Part shown: in pieces, positions 39,852 to 48,605 of the stretch | Position numbering within the stretch: the first letter of the stretch is position 1 | How the letters are laid out: every line of letters begins with the position of its first letter | From: Polynucleobacter victoriensis | Lineage (GTDB): Bacteria; Pseudomonadota; Gammaproteobacteria; Burkholderiales; Burkholderiaceae | Assembly (NCBI RefSeq): GCF_900187875.1 | Contig: NZ_FYEX01000001.1 | Location: 992,001-1,056,000, forward strand | Length of the DNA stretch: 64,000 nt | Direction of reading: 5' to 3' | Made by a program: the position numbers and the translations under genes | Notes under the pieces: model-generated | Told to the model about the DNA's origin: nothing | What the model saw: only the letters and a program-made list of their open reading frames with translations | Database searches by the model: none

Positions 39852-42800
39852 ATGAACGCACCTTTGCCCCTGAATAGCTTTGCTGAGCATGCCCAAAATG
39901 CTCCGCGTTTGCGTGAAATTCCCTATAACTACACATCTTTCTCAGATAGAGAGATTGTTATTCGTTTGTTGGGTGAGCAAGCATGGCAAATCTTAGATGA
40001 ATTAAGGTCAGGTCGTAAAACAGGTCGATCAGCCAGAATGCTTTACGAGGTCTTGGGTGATATTTGGGTTGTGCAACGCAATCCTTATTTACAAGATGAC
40101 TTACTGGATAACCCACATCGTCGCAAACAATTGATTGAGGCGTTGCATCACCGCCTAAGAGAAGTTCAAAAGCGTATGACAACTGACTTGGCTGACAAAG
40201 TCGGTAAGTTGGTAAGTAGTGCAAAAGATGCTGTTGAATTTTTCAATGCTGAATTTGATCGTGTTGCTGTTTTACGCAAGCGAGTAAAAAAAGTATTGGG
40301 TAAATACACTGCCACAGACAACATTGCATATGACGGTCTGGCGCGCGTTTCTCATGTGACAGATGCCACTGACTGGCGCGTTGAGTATCCATTTGTGGTT
40401 TTAACACCTGACTCAGAGGACGAAATACCTGGTTTGGTTAAGGGGTGTATCGAATTAGGTTTGACGATTATTCCTCGTGGAGGTGGTACTGGTTATACGG
40501 GTGGCGCTGTGCCACTCTCGCCGATGTCAGCTGTCATTAATACTGAAAAGCTAGAGACACTGGGCTCTGTTGAGATGCTGCGTTTGCCGGGCTTGGATCA
40601 TGAAGTTGCCACTATTTACTCTGGCGCAGGGGTCGTGACAAAAAGAGTTTCTGACGCTGCTGATAAGTCTGGAAACGTATTTGCTGTAGATCCAACTTCT
40701 GCTGAAGCTAGTTGCATTGGCGGAAACATTGCCATGAATGCTGGTGGTAAGAAAGCTGTGTTGTGGGGAACTGCTTTAGATAACCTAGCATCATGGAGAA
40801 TGGTTGATCCAGAAGGTAACTGGTTGGATGTTGAGCGTATTGGTCACAATATGGGCAAGATTCATGATGTTGACTTTGCAACATTCAAATTAACTTGGTC
40901 AGATGGTCTTTATGCCCCAGGTCTTCGAGTTATCAAAACTGAGGAATTAAGGATTGAGGGTAAACGTTTCCGTAAGGAAGGTTTAGGAAAAGACGTTACA
41001 GATAAGTTCTTGGCTGGTCTGCCTGGTGTTCAAAAGGAAGGTTGTGACGGTCTAATTACAAGTGCGAGGTGGGTACTGCATCGCATGCCTAAGCAAATAC
41101 GAACTGTTTGCTTAGAGTTTTTTGGTCAAGCTAGAGATGCTATTCCAAGCATTGTTGAAGTAAAGGCTTATTTAGATCAACAAACCAAGCAGGGTGGAGC
41201 AATTCTTGCAGGCTTAGAACACTTAGATGAGCGCTATCTGAAGGCTGTTGGTTACGCCACAAAATCAAAACGTAATGTTTTGCCAAAAATGGTATTGATT
41301 GGCGACATTGTTGGTGATGATGAAAATGCTGTGGCAACAGCCGCAAGCGAAGTGATTCGTTTGGCCAATACAAGAGTGGGCGAAGGTTTTGTTGCGGTTA
41401 GCCCAGAGGCGCGCAAAAAATTCTGGTTAGATCGATCAAGAACCGCTGCTATTGCTAAGCATACAAACGCATTCAAGGTGAACGAAGACGTTGTGATTCC
41501 TTTGGATCGAATGGGTGAGTACACCGATGGTATTGAGTTAATCAATATTGAGTTGTCGTTAAAAAACAAGCTACAACTATTAAATGAGCTTGAAAGCTTT
41601 TTTAGACAAGGTAATCTGCCTTTAGGAAAGTCTGATGATGGTCACGACATACCTGAGGCTGAAATGCTTGAGGGACGTGTTTCACAAGCATTGCAATTGA
41701 TTGACACGGTTCGTAGTGAATGGTCTGAGTGGGCTGGAAATATCAATCAGCATTTTTCTGGCTTACAAGATAGAAGCTTGCGGGCGTCATGGAAATTAGA
41801 GGTTAGAGCTGAGCTGAGAAAAATTTTTAGTGGCGCCTCATTTGAGCCTATCCTAAAAGAATGTGAAGCAATTCATAAACGAGTGTTGCGTAGCCGAGTT
41901 TTTGTTGCATTACATATGCACGCTGGTGATGGAAACGTGCACACCAACATACCGGTGAACTCTGATAACTACGACATGTTGCAAGACGCGCATCAAGCTG
42001 TTGATCGCATCATGAAGTTAGCTAGATCTTTGAATGGCGTCATTTCTGGTGAGCATGGTATTGGTATTACTAAGCTTGAGTACCTAACTGAATCTGAAAT
42101 TAAAGACTTTAGATCTTACAAATTGAAAGTAGACCCAGAGGGTCGTTTCAATAAGGGTAAGTTAATGCCTGGTGCTGACTTAAGAAATGCCTACACGCCA
42201 AGCTTTGGTTTGATGGGTCATGAGTCTTTGATCATGCAGCAAAGTGATATTGGCAATATTGCATCTAGCGTTAAAGATTGTTTACGCTGCGGTAAATGCA
42301 AGCCAGTATGTGCTACACACGTTCCTCGCGCTAATTTGCTTTACAGCCCACGTAACAAGATTTTGGCCACATCATTATTAGTAGAGGCTTTCTTGTATGA
42401 GGAGCAAACAAGACGTGGCGTTTCAGTGAAACATTGGGAGGCGTTTGATGATGTGGCAGCGCATTGCACTGTTTGTCATAAGTGCGTGACTCCATGCCCG
42501 GTCAAAATTGATTTTGGTGACGTTACCATGAATATGCGCAACTTGTTGCGCAAGATGGGTCAAAAGCGTTTTAACCCAGGTGCGTCTGCAGCCATGTTCT
42601 TCCTGAATGCAACTAATCCAGAGACGATTCAATTAACACGTAAGTTAATGATTGACTGGGGTTACAAGGCTCAAAGGTTGGCTCACGATTTCTTGAAAAA
42701 GTTTGCTAAGGCTCAGACTGCTAAGCCGCGTGCAACAGTGGGTAAGCCACCGTTACAAGAACAGGTCATACATTTTGTAAATAAAAAGATGCCTGGCAAC

Positions 42801-43688
42801 TTGCCTAAGAAAACAGCGCGTGCTTTGTTAGATATTGAGAACTCTGACATTGTTCCGATTATCCGTAATCCTCAAACAACTTCGGTAGATACGGAAGCGG
42901 TTTTTTATTTCCCAGGTTGTGGATCTGAGAGATTATTTTCACAGGTTGGTTTAGCGACGCAAGCGATGTTGTGGCATGCGGGTGTTCAAACAGTATTGCC
43001 ACCGGGTTACTTGTGTTGTGGTTACCCTCAGCGTGGTTCTGGTGATTTTGATAAGGCCGATAAGATCATTACTGATAATCGAGTGCTTTTCCATCGTATG
43101 GCTAACACTCTAAATTATTTGGATATAAAAACCGTTGTGGTTTCTTGTGGCACATGTTACGACCAGTTATCTGGTTATGAATTTGACAAGATCTTCCCGG
43201 GTTGCAGGATTGTTGATATTCATGAGTTCTTGCTAGAAAAGGGCATAAAGTTAGAAGGTGCTAAAGGTGTTAGATACATGTATCACGACCCTTGTCATAG
43301 CCCAATGAAATTACAAGACCCGCTCAAAACAGTGAATAGTCTTGTGACAGCTGAAGATGGCACGGTTATTTCAAAAAATGATCGATGCTGTGGTGAGTCT
43401 GGCACGTTGGCAGTTACTCGATCAGACATATCTACGCAAATTCGTTTCCGTAAAGAAATCGAGATGCGCAAGGGTGCGGCTGATTTAAGAAGCAACTTTG
43501 ACGGAGAGGTAAAAGTTTTAACAAGTTGCCCTTCATGTTTGCAGGGCTTGTCTCGATATAACGACGACTCTGAAACCAAGGCTGATTACATTGTTGTAGA
43601 GATGGCTAATCACTTGTTGGGTGAGGATTGGATGGCCAATTACGTGAAGAGTGCTAATCAAGGCGGTATCGAAAGGGTATTGGTTTAA
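39852..43688 (+). CDS. Giant FAD-linked oxidoreductase with two 4Fe-4S motifs and CCG domains (DUF3683 family)
   Basis: 1278 residues. An N-terminal DUF3683-like region (about 1-170) precedes a VAO-type FAD domain (PRGGGTGYTGGAVPL about residue 213), an FAD-oxidase C-terminal domain (HMHAGDGNVHTNIPV, GEHGIGITK), two 4Fe-4S motifs (CLRCGKCKPVC and CTVCHKCVTPCPVK) and two cysteine-rich CCG domains (PGCGSERLFS, LCCGYPQRG; HDPCHSP, RCCGESG). This is a D-2-hydroxyacid dehydrogenase layout (GlcD/GlcF-like parts fused). The substrate is unknown; electrons would go to quinone or a cytochrome. It is conserved in Burkholderiales and followed 5 nt later by a DUF971 gene. Confidence 0.92.
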   Translation: MNAPLPLNSFAEHAQNAPRLREIPYNYTSFSDREIVIRLLGEQAWQILDELRSGRKTGRSARMLYEVLGDIWVVQRNPYLQDDLLDNPHRRKQLIEALHHRLREVQKRMTTDLADKVGKLVSSAKDAVEFFNAEFDRVAVLRKRVKKVLGKYTATDNIAYDGLARVSHVTDATDWRVEYPFVVLTPDSEDEIPGLVKGCIELGLTIIPRGGGTGYTGGAVPLSPMSAVINTEKLETLGSVEMLRLPGLDHEVATIYSGAGVVTKRVSDAADKSGNVFAVDPTSAEASCIGGNIAMNAGGKKAVLWGTALDNLASWRMVDPEGNWLDVERIGHNMGKIHDVDFATFKLTWSDGLYAPGLRVIKTEELRIEGKRFRKEGLGKDVTDKFLAGLPGVQKEGCDGLITSARWVLHRMPKQIRTVCLEFFGQARDAIPSIVEVKAYLDQQTKQGGAILAGLEHLDERYLKAVGYATKSKRNVLPKMVLIGDIVGDDENAVATAASEVIRLANTRVGEGFVAVSPEARKKFWLDRSRTAAIAKHTNAFKVNEDVVIPLDRMGEYTDGIELINIELSLKNKLQLLNELESFFRQGNLPLGKSDDGHDIPEAEMLEGRVSQALQLIDTVRSEWSEWAGNINQHFSGLQDRSLRASWKLEVRAELRKIFSGASFEPILKECEAIHKRVLRSRVFVALHMHAGDGNVHTNIPVNSDNYDMLQDAHQAVDRIMKLARSLNGVISGEHGIGITKLEYLTESEIKDFRSYKLKVDPEGRFNKGKLMPGADLRNAYTPSFGLMGHESLIMQQSDIGNIASSVKDCLRCGKCKPVCATHVPRANLLYSPRNKILATSLLVEAFLYEEQTRRGVSVKHWEAFDDVAAHCTVCHKCVTPCPVKIDFGDVTMNMRNLLRKMGQKRFNPGASAAMFFLNATNPETIQLTRKLMIDWGYKAQRLAHDFLKKFAKAQTAKPRATVGKPPLQEQVIHFVNKKMPGNLPKKTARALLDIENSDIVPIIRNPQTTSVDTEAVFYFPGCGSERLFSQVGLATQAMLWHAGVQTVLPPGYLCCGYPQRGSGDFDKADKIITDNRVLFHRMANTLNYLDIKTVVVSCGTCYDQLSGYEFDKIFPGCRIVDIHEFLLEKGIKLEGAKGVRYMYHDPCHSPMKLQDPLKTVNSLVTAEDGTVISKNDRCCGESGTLAVTRSDISTQIRFRKEIEMRKGAADLRSNFDGEVKVLTSCPSCLQGLSRYNDDSETKADYIVVEMANHLLGEDWMANYVKSANQGGIERVLV

Positions 43689-43693
43689 AAGCT

Positions 43694-44092
43694 ATGTCAA
43701 ATAAAGCCCCATTGCCACAAAATATTGTGGTTCATCAACAATCGAAAGTTCTAGAGTTGGTATATGGCGCGGATATTTATAAATTGCCATTTGAGTTTTT
43801 GAGAGTATGGTCGCCATCTGCTGAAGTTCGTGGACATAGCGTTGGACAAGAGACTTTGCAAACTGGCAAAAGAGATGTGTTGATTAATAACATTGAGCAG
43901 GTAGGACACTATGCAATTAAGCCTGTCTTTTCTGATGGGCATGACTCAGGCATTTACTCATGGGAATATCTTTATGAAATGTGCCAAAACTATGAGGCTA
44001 TGTGGCAAGACTATCTGGGTCGATTAGAAAAAGAAGGCGTTGATAGAGATGCGCCTATGACCAAAGATGCTGGTCACTCATGTGGACACTAA
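43694..44092 (+). CDS. DUF971 domain protein (gamma-butyrobetaine hydroxylase-like N-terminal domain)
   Basis: 132 residues. The core (KVLELVYGADIYKLPFEFLRVWSPSAEVRGH) and YAIKPVFSDGHDSGIYSWEYL match the DUF971 fold, which resembles the N-terminal domain of gamma-butyrobetaine hydroxylase. The tail ends in HSCGH. DUF971 proteins are often next to ubiE and have been linked to Fe-S or cofactor delivery, but no role is established here. It is 5 nt after the giant oxidoreductase and 6 nt before ubiE. Confidence 0.88.
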   Translation: MSNKAPLPQNIVVHQQSKVLELVYGADIYKLPFEFLRVWSPSAEVRGHSVGQETLQTGKRDVLINNIEQVGHYAIKPVFSDGHDSGIYSWEYLYEMCQNYEAMWQDYLGRLEKEGVDRDAPMTKDAGHSCGH

Positions 44093-44098
44093 TCAGAT

Positions 44099-44842
44099 AT
44101 GGCTCAAACACACTTTGGATATAAAACAGTTGATGAAACTGAAAAGGCTAGCAAGGTTGCCGAGGTTTTTCATTCTGTAGCTAACAAGTACGACATCATG
44201 AATGACTTGATGTCGGGTGGATTGCATCGAGTTTGGAAGCATTTCACTATTAGTAAAGCAGCGGTTAAATCAGGGCAAAAAGTTTTAGATATCGCTGGTG
44301 GCACGGGTGACCTGTCCTTGAGTTTTGCTAAACAAGTTGGATTGGAGCGAGAAACTGGCGGTCAAGTGTGGTTGACTGATATCAACGCGTCAATGCTCGG
44401 GTTTGGCCGTAATCGTCTTTTGGACAAGGGCTACCACTTGCCCTGCGCTCAGGTGGATGCAGAACAAATTCCTTTTCCATCGAACTACTTTGACTTAACA
44501 ACAGTAGCGTTTGGGCTTCGCAACATGACCCATAAAGATGTCGCACTTAAAGAAATGTTGCGTGTGATTAAGCCTGGTGGAAAAGTCATGGTTTTGGAGT
44601 TCTCAAAACCAGTTGAGGCTCTCAAGCCAATTTATGATGCATATTCATTCAAGATTTTGCCGTGGCTTGGTGAGAAGGTGGCGGGTGATGCAGATAGTTA
44701 TCGATATCTTGCTGAGTCAATCCGTATGCATCCAGATCAAGAGACTTTAAAAACCATGATGGAAAGTGTGGGTTTTGATAAGGTTGAATATCATTCATTA
44801 ACAGGTGGTATTGTTGCTCTTCACATTGGTTATAAGTATTAA
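44099..44842 (+). CDS. ubiE: Demethylubiquinone/demethylmenaquinone C-methyltransferase UbiE
   Basis: 247 residues. SAM motif I is VLDIAGGTGDLSLSFA, and UbiE signatures are YDIMNDLMSGGLHRVWK, TVAFGLRNMTHKD and RVIKPGGKVMVLEFSKP; the C-terminus LTGGIVALHIGYKY is typical. It methylates the quinone ring in ubiquinone synthesis. It is the first clear ubi gene of the ubiE, Tim44-like, ubiJ, ubiB run and feeds the respiratory oxidase encoded near the start of the window. Confidence 0.97.
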   Translation: MAQTHFGYKTVDETEKASKVAEVFHSVANKYDIMNDLMSGGLHRVWKHFTISKAAVKSGQKVLDIAGGTGDLSLSFAKQVGLERETGGQVWLTDINASMLGFGRNRLLDKGYHLPCAQVDAEQIPFPSNYFDLTTVAFGLRNMTHKDVALKEMLRVIKPGGKVMVLEFSKPVEALKPIYDAYSFKILPWLGEKVAGDADSYRYLAESIRMHPDQETLKTMMESVGFDKVEYHSLTGGIVALHIGYKY

Positions 44843-44878
44843 TTGATTGTTTGCTTCATTTCAATAAAGAGGTTAAAG

Positions 44879-45787
44879 ATGGTTTTGAAGAAAAGTTTTG
44901 TGTGTTTAGTTCTCTCTTCTTTTGTTTTAGCTGGCACATCATTCAATGCTGATGCTAAACGTTTGGGGGGTTCTAAGAGCATGGGTAAGCAGTCTCAAAG
45001 CGTGACCCAGAAGCAACAAGCTGCGCCAGCCCAACCGGCAGCTCCTGCAGTAGCGCCTGCACCTGCAGCAAAGCCAGCTCCTGCTGCGCCCGCAGCGCAA
45101 CCTAAAAAAGGTTTTGGTATGGCTGGTATTTTGGGTGGTTTAGCAGCTGGCCTTGGACTTGGTTGGTTGTTGTCACACTTTGGTTTGGGTGAAGCGGCAG
45201 CTTCATTCTTCATGGGCTTGTTAGTTGTTTTGCTTGTGGTGATGGTGGGTGCTTGGTTGTTTAGACGTTTTTCTGGCAATCAAGCGACCTATAAGACGAG
45301 TCCTGCTGGAGGACCAGCATGGGATTCTAATGATCGCTTTGATCGACAAGAACCTACATCGTCTGGTTCAGCTACTGTTAGTGCTCCTTCAACAGCCCCT
45401 GAAATCGATCCTGCTATTAAAAACTTTGATCAAGAGTCCTTCTTGATTAATGCAAAGAAACATTTCGTTCATTTACAAGATGCTTGGGATCAGGGTGATT
45501 TAGCAAAATTAAAAGAATTTGCCACCGCTGAGATGTTTGAAGAATTGAGGCAGGATTTAGAAGCGAGAGCTACGTTACAAAACCGCACAGAGGTATTAAC
45601 ATTAGAAGCTGATTTACTAGGTATTGAGTCAAGCTCTGATGTTTACATGGCAAGTGTGCGTTTCTCAGGGATGATTCGTGAGCAGTCTGATGGTCCTGCA
45701 GAATCATTTGTAGAAGTGTGGAATTTAATCAAGCCTGTTAATGGCCAAGGTGGGTGGGTGTTAGCGGGTATACAACAGTTGGTTTAA
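44879..45787 (+). CDS. Tim44-like domain protein with Ala/Pro-rich linker
   Basis: About 302 residues. A signal peptide or anchor (about 1-22, ending near FNADA) is followed by an Ala/Pro/Gln low-complexity stretch (about 43-80), a glycine-rich helix pair (MAGILGGLAAGLGLGWLL and FFMGLLVVLLVVMVGAWLF) and a C-terminal Tim44-like domain (about 190-302, ending GGWVLAGIQQLV). The domain is shared with mitochondrial Tim44 and MRPL45. Its position between ubiE and ubiJ in betaproteobacteria suggests a membrane role linked to ubiquinone, not proven. The ATG at 44879 with AGAGG upstream is preferred to the TTG at 44843. Confidence 0.85.
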   Translation: MVLKKSFVCLVLSSFVLAGTSFNADAKRLGGSKSMGKQSQSVTQKQQAAPAQPAAPAVAPAPAAKPAPAAPAAQPKKGFGMAGILGGLAAGLGLGWLLSHFGLGEAAASFFMGLLVVLLVVMVGAWLFRRFSGNQATYKTSPAGGPAWDSNDRFDRQEPTSSGSATVSAPSTAPEIDPAIKNFDQESFLINAKKHFVHLQDAWDQGDLAKLKEFATAEMFEELRQDLEARATLQNRTEVLTLEADLLGIESSSDVYMASVRFSGMIREQSDGPAESFVEVWNLIKPVNGQGGWVLAGIQQLV

Positions 45788-45788
45788 T

Positions 45789-46367
45789 CTGAACGCAATA
45801 GTTAAAACTCTTAATTACTTACTGGCCCAAGATTCTTGGGCCAGTGACCTTTTGCGTAAGCATATTGGTAAAAAAGTTAAATTTATTCTTCCCATTACTC
45901 AAGTCTCACTACTTATTAATGACCAAGCTGAGTTTTCATTGGCGAAAGAGGATGGCGAAGATCCTAATGTCACCTTAACAATTTCAGCAGATGTTTTAAA
46001 TGCGTATATTGCTGGCGGTAAGGATGCTGCAGCTCAACACGTTAAAGTTTCTGGTGATGTCGATTTGGCGCAAGCAATGTCAAAGTTGGCTAGCCAACTT
46101 CGTTGGGAGTTTGAGGAAGATTTATCTAAGTTGGTTGGAGATGCTCTAGCTCACAGAATTGTTCAGTCGGCCAAAAAAGGTCGATCATTTGGTGAGTCAG
46201 CCATCAAAGATTTTGGGGCTAGTGTTCTGGAATATTTAGTGCATGAAAAGCCAACCTTGGTTAAGGCAGATGAACTAGTTCGTTATAAAGAAGATTTGCG
46301 TCGACTACGAGATGACGTGGATAGAATTGAAAAACGTATAGAGCGTTTATTGGAGAAGTCTTCGTGA
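45789..46367 (+). CDS. ubiJ: Ubiquinone biosynthesis accessory factor UbiJ (SCP2 domain)
   Basis: An SCP2-type lipid-binding protein that holds ubiquinone intermediates for the soluble Ubi complex. Homologous sequence extends upstream of the TTG at 45852: in-frame codons read LNAIVKTLNYLLAQDSWASD, as expected for UbiJ N-termini, back to a stop at 45762. No ATG, GTG or TTG lies in that extension. A CTG at 45789, 1 nt after the preceding stop, is the best candidate start, giving 192 residues; ATA or ATC are other options. The C-terminus has a coiled coil (LRRLRDDVDRIEKRIERL). It overlaps ubiB by 4 nt. Confidence 0.82.
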   Translation: MNAIVKTLNYLLAQDSWASDLLRKHIGKKVKFILPITQVSLLINDQAEFSLAKEDGEDPNVTLTISADVLNAYIAGGKDAAAQHVKVSGDVDLAQAMSKLASQLRWEFEEDLSKLVGDALAHRIVQSAKKGRSFGESAIKDFGASVLEYLVHEKPTLVKADELVRYKEDLRRLRDDVDRIEKRIERLLEKSS

Positions 46368-47941
46368 GGCAGTTTTTAAGGTTATCTAAAATTCTCTATA
46401 CGATTTGGAGATTCGGTGTTCTAAAAGTTATTAGGGATAGTCTTAAGCCAGGTCTTATTAAAGTTGTTTTGACTGTCGCATCTTGGTTGACCCCAGGATC
46501 GTATACCCGTGGCGAGAGTTTGCGCTTGGCGCTAGAGGCACTAGGGCCGATATTCGTTAAATTTGGTCAAGTGCTATCTACGCGACGTGACTTATTGCCG
46601 ACTGATATTGCTGATGAATTGGCAAAGTTACAAGATCAAGTGCCACCATTCTCCCAAGTGAAAGCCATGTCTTTAATTGAGGCTTCATTGGGTAAAAAAA
46701 TATCAGAGGTATTTAGTTCATTTGATGAGAAACCCGTTGCTAGCGCTTCGGTGGCGCAAGTGCATTTTGCTGTTCTAAGAGGTACGGATAAATATCCAGA
46801 GTGGGAAGGCAAACAAGTAGCTGTGAAAGTTTTGCGCCCAGGGATACTGCCTGTTATTGAGAGTGACTTGGCATTACTAAGAATGCTCGCCGGTTTGGTA
46901 GAGAAATTATGGCGTGATGGCAAGCGGTTGAAGCCAAAAGAAAACGTCGATGAATTTGACACTTATTTGCATGATGAATTAGACCTAATGCGAGAGGCTG
47001 CCAATGCAAGTCAGTTGCGTCGCAATTTTGAAGGTTCTAAAAAACTCATGATTCCTGAAATGTATTGGGATTTATGTGGTCTCAATGTGATGGTCATGGA
47101 GAGGATGCACGGCATCCCTATCTCAAGATTAGAAGAGTTAAAGGCTGCAGGTGTTGATCTTAAGAAGTTGGCATCTGATGGAGTTGAAATATTCTTTACG
47201 CAAGTATTCCATGATGGTTTCTTCCATGCCGATATGCATCCTGGAAATATTTTTGTGAGCGTTGCTCCAGAATCTTTTGGCAGATACATTGCTCTAGATT
47301 TCGGAATTGTGGGGGCGTTATCTGATTCTGATAAGAATTATTTGGCTCAGAATTTTTTAGCTTTCTTTAATCGCAATTACAGACGAGTAGCTGAATTACA
47401 TATTGAATCTGGTTGGGTGCCAAAAGAAACGAGGGTGGAAGAATTAGAAGGTGCTGTGAGAGCAGTATGCGAGCCTTATTTTGATCGTCCTTTGAAAGAA
47501 ATTTCATTGGGTATTGTTTTAATGAGATTGTTTCAGGCCTCCAGAAGATTCAATGTTGAAATTCAGCCTCAGTTAACTTTATTGCAAAAAACTTTGTTGA
47601 ATGTTGAGGGTCTGGGTCGCCAATTAGATCCAGATATGGATTTATGGAAGACTGCCAAACCAGTTTTAGAGCGTTGGGTTGATCAGCAAATTGGCATTCG
47701 AGGATTTTTAGAGCGCATTAAAGACGAGGCGCCACACTGGGCTAAGTTAGTGCCTACTATTCCTAGATTGCTTGCTCAGTGGTTGGATAAGAGTCAAAAT
47801 CAGGACAAAGATGCCACCCAAGAGTTGATGCTTAAGCTGCTTTTAGAGCAAAAGCAAACTAGAAAATTGATCTGGGGAAGCATTCTTTTCTTGAGTGGTT
47901 TACTAGGCGGAACCTTATTTACGCTCACTTGGCTTAGCTAA
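46364..47941 (+). CDS. ubiB: Ubiquinone biosynthesis regulatory kinase-like protein UbiB
   Basis: 525 residues. It starts with GTG overlapping the ubiJ stop. The atypical kinase features of the ABC1/ADCK/UbiB family are present: the KxGQ motif (LGPIFVKFGQVLSTRRDLLP), the Ala-rich loop (PVASASVAQVHFA), FFHADMHPGNIFV and ALDFGIVGALSD. C-terminal membrane helices end LIWGSILFLSGLLGGTLF. It supports ubiquinone precursor extraction by ATPase activity. It is followed after 20 nt by DUF502 with its own TATAAT. Confidence 0.95.
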   Translation: MRQFLRLSKILYTIWRFGVLKVIRDSLKPGLIKVVLTVASWLTPGSYTRGESLRLALEALGPIFVKFGQVLSTRRDLLPTDIADELAKLQDQVPPFSQVKAMSLIEASLGKKISEVFSSFDEKPVASASVAQVHFAVLRGTDKYPEWEGKQVAVKVLRPGILPVIESDLALLRMLAGLVEKLWRDGKRLKPKENVDEFDTYLHDELDLMREAANASQLRRNFEGSKKLMIPEMYWDLCGLNVMVMERMHGIPISRLEELKAAGVDLKKLASDGVEIFFTQVFHDGFFHADMHPGNIFVSVAPESFGRYIALDFGIVGALSDSDKNYLAQNFLAFFNRNYRRVAELHIESGWVPKETRVEELEGAVRAVCEPYFDRPLKEISLGIVLMRLFQASRRFNVEIQPQLTLLQKTLLNVEGLGRQLDPDMDLWKTAKPVLERWVDQQIGIRGFLERIKDEAPHWAKLVPTIPRLLAQWLDKSQNQDKDATQELMLKLLLEQKQTRKLIWGSILFLSGLLGGTLFTLTWLS

Positions 47942-47945
47942 GCCC

Positions 47946-47951
47946 TATAAT
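47946..47951 (+). promoter_or_regulatory. -10 element of the DUF502-aspS-nudB genes
   Basis: A perfect TATAAT ends 10 nt before the ATG at 47962, inside the 20-bp gap after ubiB. It would give a leader of about 4 nt. No -35 is obvious. Confidence 0.4.
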
Positions 47952-47961
47952 TTCAAGCTTC

Positions 47962-48597
47962 ATGAAAAAATATTTTATTGCTGGCATGCTGGTTTGGGCT
48001 CCTTTGGCCATCACTATTTGGGTGATGACTTGGGGCCTATCTGTGTTGGATGGGGTCTTTGGCTCTGTAATGAGCGCTCTTATGGCGATATTGCCATCCG
48101 CTTTAAAACCAGCTCTGCAGTCGTTCAGAGATCTACCAGGCGTTGGCATTTTGATTGTTTTGGCAATCATTCTGGCTACTGGTGTGTTTGCAGCTAATTT
48201 CGCTGGTCAATGGTGGATTAAGCTTTGGGATCGAATCATTACCCACATACCAATTGTTAAATCAATTTATTCAAGTGTGAAGCAGGTATCGGGTACTTTA
48301 TTTTCAAGTAACGGCAATGCATTTAGAAAAGCAGTGCTTATTCCATATCCTAGAAACGGATCATGGACGATCGCATTTGTAACAGGCACCCCTGCGGAAG
48401 AGGTTGCCGCAAAATTAGGTGCTGAGCACGTCAATGTTTTTTTACCAACAACACCCAACCCAACTTCTGGATTTTTTATGATTGTTCCGCGCGCGGACAT
48501 CATCGAGTTAGAAATGAGTGTTGAGGAAGCGCTTAAGCACATTGTTTCAATGGGCTCAGTTCCCCCTTTAAGTCAATCAGTACCATCAGCAAAGTAG
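47962..48597 (+). CDS. DUF502 family membrane protein
   Basis: 211 residues with two N-terminal helices (about 5-27 and 55-80) and a soluble C-terminal domain. Conserved DUF502 elements are FIAGMLVWAPLAITIWV, VKSIYSSVKQVSGTLFS, FVTGTPAEEV and FLPTTPNPTSGFFMIVP. The function is unknown. It precedes aspS by 8 nt, a constant arrangement in betaproteobacteria, though in several relatives a small FmdB zinc-ribbon gene stands just before it and is absent here. Confidence 0.88.
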   Translation: MKKYFIAGMLVWAPLAITIWVMTWGLSVLDGVFGSVMSALMAILPSALKPALQSFRDLPGVGILIVLAIILATGVFAANFAGQWWIKLWDRIITHIPIVKSIYSSVKQVSGTLFSSNGNAFRKAVLIPYPRNGSWTIAFVTGTPAEEVAAKLGAEHVNVFLPTTPNPTSGFFMIVPRADIIELEMSVEEALKHIVSMGSVPPLSQSVPSAK

Positions 48598-48605
48598 GAA
48601 GTTTT

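Noticed and set aside
44995..45279. 94-residue frame on the minus strand rich in Ala and Gly
   Set aside because: It is the antisense shadow of the Ala/Pro/Gly-rich part of the Tim44-like protein.
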